Assembly: GCF_024166365.1 (NCBI RefSeq)
Contig: NC_064819.1
Location: 114,806,293 to 114,870,292 of the forward strand
Direction: 5' to 3'
DNA: 64,000 bases
DNA from: Elephas maximus indicus
Taxonomy: Eukaryota > Chordata > Mammalia > Proboscidea > Elephantidae
Numbering within the stretch: position 1 is the first letter of the stretch; each line of letters opens with the position of its first letter. The notes beneath the pieces were generated by a model. It had not been told where the DNA came from. It ran no database searches and saw nothing but the letters and a program-made list of their open reading frames with translations. The position numbers and the translations under genes are program-made. Shown here piece after piece: positions 50,501 through 59,500 of the stretch.

Positions 50501-53500
50501 GGAAGAAGTCCAAGCTGCTCTGAAGGCATTGGCGAAAAACAAGGCTCCAGGAATTCATGGAATATCAATTGAGATGTTTCAACAAACAGATGCAGCACTG
50601 GAGGTGGTCACTCATCTATGCCAAGAAATATGGAAGACAGCTTCCTGACCAACTGACTGGAAGAGATCCATATTTATGCCTATTTCCAAGAAAGGTGATC
50701 TAACCAAATGTGGAAATTATAGAACAATATCATTAATATCACACCCAAGCAAAATTTTGCTGAAGATCATTCAAAAGCGGCTGCAGCAGTATATCGACAG
50801 GGAACTGCCAGAAATCCAGGCCGGTTTCAGAAGAGGACTTGGAACCAGGAATATCATTGCTGATGTCAGATGGATCCTGGCTGAAAACAGAGAATACCAG
50901 AAGGATGTTTACCTGTGTTTTATTGACTATGCAAAGGCATTCGACTGTGTGGATCATAACAAACTATGGATAACATTGTGAAGAACGGGAATTCCAGAAC
51001 ACTTAATTGTGCTCATGAGGAACCTTTACATAGATCAAGAGGCACTTGTTCAGACAGAATAAGGGGATACTGATCGGTTTAAAGTCAAGAAACGTGTGCA
51101 CCAGGGTTGTATTCTTTCCCCATACCTATTTAATCTGTATGCTGAACAAATAATCCGAGAAGCTGGACTATATGAAGAAGAACGGGGCATCCGGATTGGA
51201 GGAAGACTCATTAACAACCTGCATTATGCAGGTGACACAACCTTGGTTGCTGAAAGTGAGGAGGACCTGAAGCACTTATTAATGAAGATCAAAGACCACA
51301 GCCTTCCATATGGATTACACCTCAACATAAAGAATACAAAAATCCTCACAACTGGACCAATGAGCAACATGATGAAAAACGGAGAAAAGATTGAAGTTGT
51401 CAAGGATTTCATTTTACTTGGATCTAGAATCAACAGCCGTGGAAGCAGCAGTCAAGAAATCAAAAGACGCATTGCACTGGGCAAATCTGCTGCAAAGGAT
51501 CTCTTCAAAGTGTTGAAGAACAAAGATGTCACCCTGAAGACTAAGGTGCACCTGACCCAAGCCGTGGTATTTTCAATCACATCATATGCATGTGAAAGCT
51601 GGACAATCAATAAGGAAGACCGAAGAAGAGTTGAAGCTTTCAAATTGTGGTGTTGGCGAAGAATATTGAATATACCATGGACTGCCAAAAGAACGAACAA
51701 ATCTGTCTTGAAAGAAGTGCGGCCAGAATGCTCCTTAGAGGCAAGGATGGCGAAACTGGGTCTTACATACTTTGGACATGTTGTCAGGAGGGATCAATCC
51801 CTGGAGAAGGAAATCATGCTTGGCAGAGTACAGGGTCAGCGGAAAAGAAGACCCTCAGTGAGGTGGATTGACACAGTGGCTGCAAAAATGAGCTCAAGCA
51901 TAACAAGGATTGTAAGGATGGCTCATGACCAGACAGTGTTTCGTTCTGTTGTGCAGAGGGTCGCTATGATTCAGAACCCACTCGATGGCACCTAACAACA
52001 ACAACAACAAGTTGCTATTGAGTCAGCTCTGACTCAGGACAACCTTATGGATAACAGAACGAAACATTGCTCGGCCCTGTGCCATCTTAATGACCATTGG
52101 TATGTTTGAGTCCAGTGTTGTGACTGTTGTGTCAATCCATCTCATTGAGGATTTCCATCGTTTTTAATGACCCTCTACTCTACCAAACACAATGGGCTTT
52201 TCTAGCAATTGGCCTTTCGTGATGACGTGTCCAAAGTAGGTGAGTCAGAGTCTTGTCATCCTTGCTTCTAAATACCTACCTCCCACACGCCTGTCAGGTG
52301 GGTAGCTGTCCACTGGATTACACTGACTTGACAATGTTCTGGCATTTTGTGCAGCGTCCTCACTCCAATTCTACAGTGAAAGAGTAAAAAACAACCGTAT
52401 GATCTTAATGTTTCCATGGAAGATTCTAGTTTATTGTTTCTAAAAATCCAAGAGTAGGGATATCCTCAATATGTAAGCTGAAATTTAAGTAGTAATGCAA
52501 CTCTTAAATATTCTAGCTGGAAGAGGAAGACATACCTTTGGATTTAATATATTAGCCCTTGAATTCACCAAATCAAAATTTGATAATAACGTTCAGAGGT
52601 ACCTTCATAGATGTAATCAAGAGTTCAAGAAAAACAGCCAAGAGTTAGAAATCCATTCCAGTTATTTATTAGCAGTTTTATCTTGGACACATTAATCTCT
52701 TTGAATCTTAGTTTCTTCATCTGTAATGTACACCCAAAACTTGTTCAAAAGTTTTAATGTGATGATCTATCAAATACAACTGTCATATGTGAAATCTTAT
52801 GCTACATGCCCAATAACTAAATGGTGGCTGTGATTAGAAGCAAGTACAGTATCATAGATCTTAACTTAAAATTGCGAATAATAAAAAGAATAACCCAAAC
52901 CCAGTGCCCTCGAGTCGCTTCCGACTCAGCTGCATGCATTTTCCCTCACTTTATTGTTACAGCAGTTTTTCAAGGTAGGAATTCTTATTATCCCCCTTTT
53001 TCAGGACACTGAGACACAGAGATGTTGAATGAATTTTCAAGATTGTACAACCAGTGAGTGGCAAAAACAGAATTTGAATCCAGTTAAATCTGGCTCCGGA
53101 GGGTGTGCTCTTGACTATTAATATGGGTCATTTGTTTTGAATTAAAGCATTTTAAATATATCTTGGAAACAGTTGTTCACCAGGTAAGGAAAAAGATCGT
53201 TGTGTTGTTTGATACTGTGGAGTCAATTTTTACTTATAGCGACCCCATGTGACAGAGTGGAACTGCCCCATCAGGTTTTCTAGGCCGTCTATCTTTATTA
53301 GAGCAGGTTTCAAGGTCTTTCTCCCTCGGAGTCTGGGATCAGACTGCCAGCGTTTCAGTTATTGGCCGAGCACTGAGCTGTCCCCCACCAGGGCTCCTGA
53401 TAAGGGGAAAGGTAGAACCTCTTTATCAGTGGGTGCTGGTCTCCTTGACAAATGATCTCCCTAATACTGTCATCCTCTCATTCTGTCCATCCACTTAAAG

Positions 53501-56500
53501 GACTTCCACTATATCTGCATAGAGCACATTACCAACTAAAGATGTGAAATTTGTTTGTTTTTACCGTGAAATTTACGTAGTCATTTAGCTACTCATTAGA
53601 ATAGCATAACTTTTGGATAAATCTCTAGTGTGGATTTACAATATTTCCCCTGGCATCAAAAGTTTTTATATTTTTTTATATGTATATGCTGCCATCATGT
53701 GGTACCTTCCCAGAACTACCCCTAAGGTTGATGAATTTTCTAAGCCAGGAGACGAATTTGCGGGTCTTTTATTTCTAAGCAGTAACATTCAATTTCCAAA
53801 GTAATTCATTAGCCTGGTGTGGAGTAAAAATGTGGCCTTGTAAGTTCTTATTGTTTCATACTCCGAACGATGCATTTTAGCCATGGCTACATCTAAGTGA
53901 AGGAGCAGAGATGACAGAACACATCCCATCAGCACAAAATCTCCCAGCAGTGGGAATGTCATTGCACTCACTGGTAAAGAAAACTTGCCTATTATGACCT
54001 CGGCCCCAGTGGTGCAGTGGTTAAGCATTTGGCTGCTAACCAAAAGGTTGGCAGTTCAAATCCACCAGCTGCTGCTTGTAAACCCTATGGGGCAGTTCTA
54101 CTCTGTCCTGTAGAGTCACTACGAATCAGAATTGACTCGAAGGCAACGGGTACCAGATGCTTAGGACTGCAACTTATCTGGCTAAATCGTATCTAACTCC
54201 CTGTAGCAGATGCTATGATGCATTACCCAGCTCCCTTTCTGGACTGAAGAACTTTTCCCCCCGGCAGCTGGGAATCCTGCCCTCAGACAGCTCTTACTGT
54301 CTGTCCTCTCTAGAAATTGCCATCATCCATGGGCATACTGCCCTCTCTAGAGCAGCCCACATCCAAGAGCTGGTAGATGTGGTAACTATAAATGCCAGCC
54401 CACCTCTCTCCAACTCAAGTCCACTCAAAGAACCATCCCAGTTTTATAATGTCTTGTGTGGGATTAGTTTGATCTGATTCCATTGAGATTACAGCCAAGA
54501 AACCCTAATGGAGCAGCTCTACTCTGTAACAGCACATGGGGTCACTGTGAGTCAAAATCGACTTGACAGCAACAGGTTTGGTTTTTGTCTTGGTGGGATT
54601 AGTGGAAAGCTGGTGGTGCAGTGGTTAAGAGCTATGGCTGCTAACAAAAAAGTTGGCAGTTTGAATCCACCAACTGCTCCTTGGAAAACTATGCAGCAGT
54701 TCTACTCTGCCCTATAGTGTCATTATGAGTCGGATCGACTCGTCGGCAATGTTTTTTTTTTTTTATTGTTGTGACTACATCACAGTCCAGCTTCTCCCTG
54801 TGCCAAATCCTATATCTCTCTCTACCTCCACACCAAAACCAACCAAATCCATTGCCATCGAGTCAGTTCTGGCTCATGGTGAACCTATAGGACAGAGTAG
54901 AACTGCCGCATAGGGTTTTCAAGGAGCACCTGGTGGATTGAACTGCCGGCGTTTTTGGTTAGGAGCCATAGCACTTAGCCACTACGCCGCCAGGGTTTCC
55001 CCTACTTCCACAAGTAGGTTTAAATCTGGAGATTGTTCCCCAATAAACACCTTGCATGCTAACAGCCACCTCACAGTTGGCTTATTGGGGAAATCTACCT
55101 GTAACACTCACTATATCCAGTTTGCATTTCAGCCATCTGTAAAGAATCCATCTAAGACATTACCTTTGATTAATGTTGAGAAGACATCTTTTTTTTTTGT
55201 GGTACATTCTTGATTAAGTTTCACAAATATTTATTGTTGTTGCATCATATCGAGCTACTGCTGTGAGATAATAAATCCATGGCTAATCACTTCATCGGCC
55301 TGTGATTTCCCTAAATTTGCTTTGTGGCATAACACCATGTCTGCTCACGCATCAGGTTTATAGTGGAAAGACAATTTCTCTTCGCTCTTATGGGACGTAA
55401 GGGAACTGAGAAATAGACCTGCCAACGTTTGTTTACTTGTCAGCATCAACTGGTTTAGAATTTAGGTCTCTTAACTCTTAATCAGTGTCTTAGCTTCTGG
55501 GCTATTGCCTCATGAAGACAGCTATGGAATGTCTCACAGAACTTAGTAATCAAGGTGTGCTATAGGCCAAGAAGCATCAGCCTCAACTGGGAGATCATTA
55601 GAAATTCAAATGCTTGGCCCTACCACACACCTCTTGAACCAAGATCTCTGTGGGTGGGGCCCAAGAGACTGGGCTGTGTCAAGTACTCCAAGTAGCTCTT
55701 AAACACAGGAAAGTTTGAGAAAAGGATACATTAAGAATGAAGCTGGACTGCTTCACTGGGGGTTGTTGCTCTATTATTTACTAACTGTATGCCCTTGGGA
55801 AAATTATTTAACTTCTCTGGGCCTCAGTTTCTTCTCCTGAGTCAAAGGTTTATTTGTGAAGATAAAACTTGTGAGTATATTGACAGTGCTAAGAATTTAA
55901 TAAGAACTCAGTTAAAATCGTTATTCATTGATAACACTGTTGTTGTTGCTTAATTAATCTTACCATCTTCAGCATGTTCCTGGCTGATGGAACTACGTTT
56001 CTCCTGAAGTTATTATGTACATTAACGATTTCTTCTTGGACAGCTGGTAATGTGGTGAGGAGTGTTTTATATGGGACTTCAGGTTTTTCCTGTTATCAGA
56101 AAATCACTAATTAGTCTTTTAAGTGGAATTTATCACATAAAATATATCATTTGCAGACGTATAAGTAATATGCTATTTTCTCTCTTTTTAATAGACTTTA
56201 TTTTTTACAGCAGTATTAGGCTTATGGGAAAATTGTGCTGAAAGTTCAGAGAGTTCCTATCCATCCGTTTCCCTCCCCTGCACAAGTATCTCATATTAAT
56301 TACCGTCTTGCATTCCTATAGTACATTTGTTACAACTGATGAACTAATATTGATATATTGTTACTTACTAAAGTCCATAGTTTACATTAGGGCTCACTCT
56401 TTGTGTTGTATAGTTTTATGGGTTTTGATAAATGCATGTCATGTGTCCACCATTATAGTATCATGCAGAATAGTTTCATTGCTCTAAAATACCCTGTGCT

Positions 56501-59500
56501 CTACCTATTCATCTTTTCCCTGTTGCCCCTGAAGACTTGGCAACAATTGATCTTTTTACTGTCTCAACAGTTTTCCTAGGAGTTGCTGGGTGGTGCAAAC
56601 AGTTAGGCACTGGACAACTAAGCAAAAGTTTTGCAGTTTGAACCCACCCAGAGGCAGCTTGGAAGAATGACTTGGCCATCTGCTTCTGAAAGGTCACAAC
56701 CTTAAAAACCCTATGGAGTGCAGTTGTACTCTGCACACACGGGGTCACCATGAGTTAGATTCTACTCAACACCAACTGATATAATTTGTCTTTTTCCAGA
56801 AAGTTATGAGTTAGAATCATACAGTATGTAGATTTTTCAGGCTGACTTCTTTCACTTAGCAGCATGCATTTAAGGTTCCTCCAGGTCTTTTCATAACTTA
56901 ATGGCTCATTTCTTTTTGTCGCTGAATACTACTCCATTGTATGGATATACCACAGTTTGTTTATCCATTCACCTATTCAAGGACATCTAGATTGCTTCAA
57001 ATTTGGGGCAATTATGAATAAAGTTGCTATGAACATTCATGTGTATATAATTTTGTACTTTCAAGTGAATAAACAGGAATACACCACATATTTAAACTTG
57101 ATTTCACACTATATTAGTTTCCATTTCTCTAGTGCTAATTTTGAAGATTTCTGAATGTCATTATAATAGTCTACAGGACAGTGCACTGGGTATTCTGTGA
57201 TTAGGGCTTTTCAAAGCAGTAAGGAGCCCTGGTGGTTAAGTGCTCTGCTGCTAACTGAAAGGTTGGTGGTTTGAACCCACCCAGCAGCTCCATGGGAGAG
57301 AAACCCGGTGATCTGCTTCAAGTAAGATTACAGCCAAGAAGACCCTATGGAGCAGTTCTGCTCTGTCACATGGGATCGATATGAGTAGAAATTGACTCAA
57401 TAGCACCTAACCACAACCACAGTGGGAGATGTTTGATGTCACACTTTTTATTGGCTGACTTCCCTTGTTTGGCTCATTTCTTGCTCTCCTACAACTATTA
57501 CCTTCACCTTCCAAATAAACCACATGCATTTGAATCCTTGGCTAAAGGTATGGGAGAATCCAGACTAAGAGATTCATTATTTAGTACAAAGCCTTAAGAG
57601 TGTCATTAACCCAGAGTCCACCTCTTCGTTGTGTTCATTAATGGGTTTAAGAAGTAGCTCCCTTCTGTCTGTGTATGTGTGTGCGTGTGCATGTGATATC
57701 ACATATACTTCTAATCTTTAAAAAAAAAAAAAAAAGAAGTGGCAAAACTACCAGTTGCCACTGATTCAATTCTGACTCATGGCGACCCTATGGTTATCAG
57801 TGTAGAACTGCACTCCATAGGGTTTTCATGTCTGTGACCTTTTATAAGCAGATTGCCAGGCCTTCTTTCTGAAGCACTTCTAGGTAGATGCTAACTACCA
57901 ACCTTTCAGTTAGTAACCCACCACTTAAGTTCTCCCCACCTAGGGAGTCCATGAGGCAAAACTAGTAAGTAAAATTTAGTGTTCCTTCCTAAACTGCCAC
58001 AGCCTTATTAGCACAGTTTCTGTATGGAGAAGATTCAGAGGATACTTGCTAAAATATAGAAGCAGTTACTGCCAGGTGTTTTATACTGGCAGCTTTAAGG
58101 TGTGAAGAAAGAGCATCGATATTGAACCTGGGAGTTCCCTCTAGAGACTGTCTCCTGTGGACATCATTTCCTCAGTAGCATTCACATCTGGTGACGTTTC
58201 CCTCTTACACTTCAGGTAGCTCATGTCTAAACCAAAATCCAAACCCATTGCTGCTGAGTCAATTCCAACTCATAGCAACCCTATAGTTGGAGTAGAACTG
58301 CCCCATACGGTTTCCAAGGAATGGCTGGTGGATTTGAACTACCGACCTTTTGGTTACCAGCCTAAGCTCTTCACCACTATGTCATCAGCTCATGTCTAGA
58401 CTAGAGAAAATATTGGAATCCCCTTGCAATTTCCAGATTATAACTCTCCTTGCTTTTCTGCAAAACCTCGGTCTACTGAAGCTCAGGGTATTTGGCCTCT
58501 ACCACCTTCTCCCCCTACATTCACTCTACTCTGATGGCCTTACTGAAGTCCCTGGGTGGTACAAATAGTTAACACACCCAGCTGCTAACCAAAAGGTTGG
58601 AGGTTTGAGTGCAAGAAAGGCCTGGCAATCTACTTCAGAAAAATCAGCCATTGAAAAATCTATGGAGCACAGTTCCACTCAGACACACATGGGATCACCA
58701 TGAGTCCAAACTGACTTGATGGCAACTGGTTTTAATAGTTTTGCTGTCACTTCCTTTCATTCATAGAAACCAGGTCTTCTGAAACAAATTTGTTCTCTCC
58801 ACCCCTATTTCTGCAGTCAGCTTGAGGGTTTTTTCCACTCACATGAATGACTCCAACCCTCTGAAGACTCAGCCCCTTGAACTCTTCTTTCTTGAAATCT
58901 TCTTCTCCAGTTCTCTTTAGTTCCCCACTCTCATGGTCACATACTGACTCTTATGATCACTCCAAAATGCTTTCCTCCCAAAATCACTAAGTCAAGCATT
59001 TCCCTGCTCAGCCGGGATCTCCTGTTTTTCCAGGTGTGAATGTCACTCATTCTCACTGTTCATCTGTATTATTTAGCTTTCTAGTCCTCATACCTTCTCT
59101 CTCTTCATCAGCCCTCTCTTGTCTTTTCTTCCCTATCCACATTGTCATTTCAACAACTCTCGTGCTAAAACATTGACTCCTTCCCATGCCCCCTTCCCAT
59201 CTAGGAGCATCCCAACTTTGAATGAGAATAATTCCCCTGTGTGCACTAAATCAGCTGAGCATCGCCAGGATTATATCACACAAAAGGACAAATATTGGTA
59301 TCACCCAAAATCAGGATGACTAATCTCAGTTGAGCCCTTAATTTCAAAACAGATATAGATTTCTTGCTATAATACCTTCAACAGTTCACAGGTCTTAGAA
59401 CTAAATTCTTAGCAAGGCCTATAAATATTCTGCTTACTTCTCAGCTTCTAGTTAAGACATGCTCCCTTAGTTTTCTCTGCTTTAGTCATAGTGGTTTTCT

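Larger units (their letters stand above)
54156..55110 (+). repeat. Old LTR-like repeat broken by AfroSINEs
   Basis: The non-SINE text ('ccctttctggactgaagaac', 'tctctagagcagcccaca', 'ttctccctgtgccaaatcct', then 'caataaacaccttgcatgc') has the run of an old LTR with a late AATAAA. SINEs sit at 54484-54590, 54602-54752 and 54834-55001. The family is uncertain. Confidence 0.4.

Noticed and set aside
51096..51995. Reverse transcriptase frame as a domesticated gene
   Set aside because: It has a broken catalytic motif (YAGD), upstream stops and a normal RTE tail. This is an inactive transposon.
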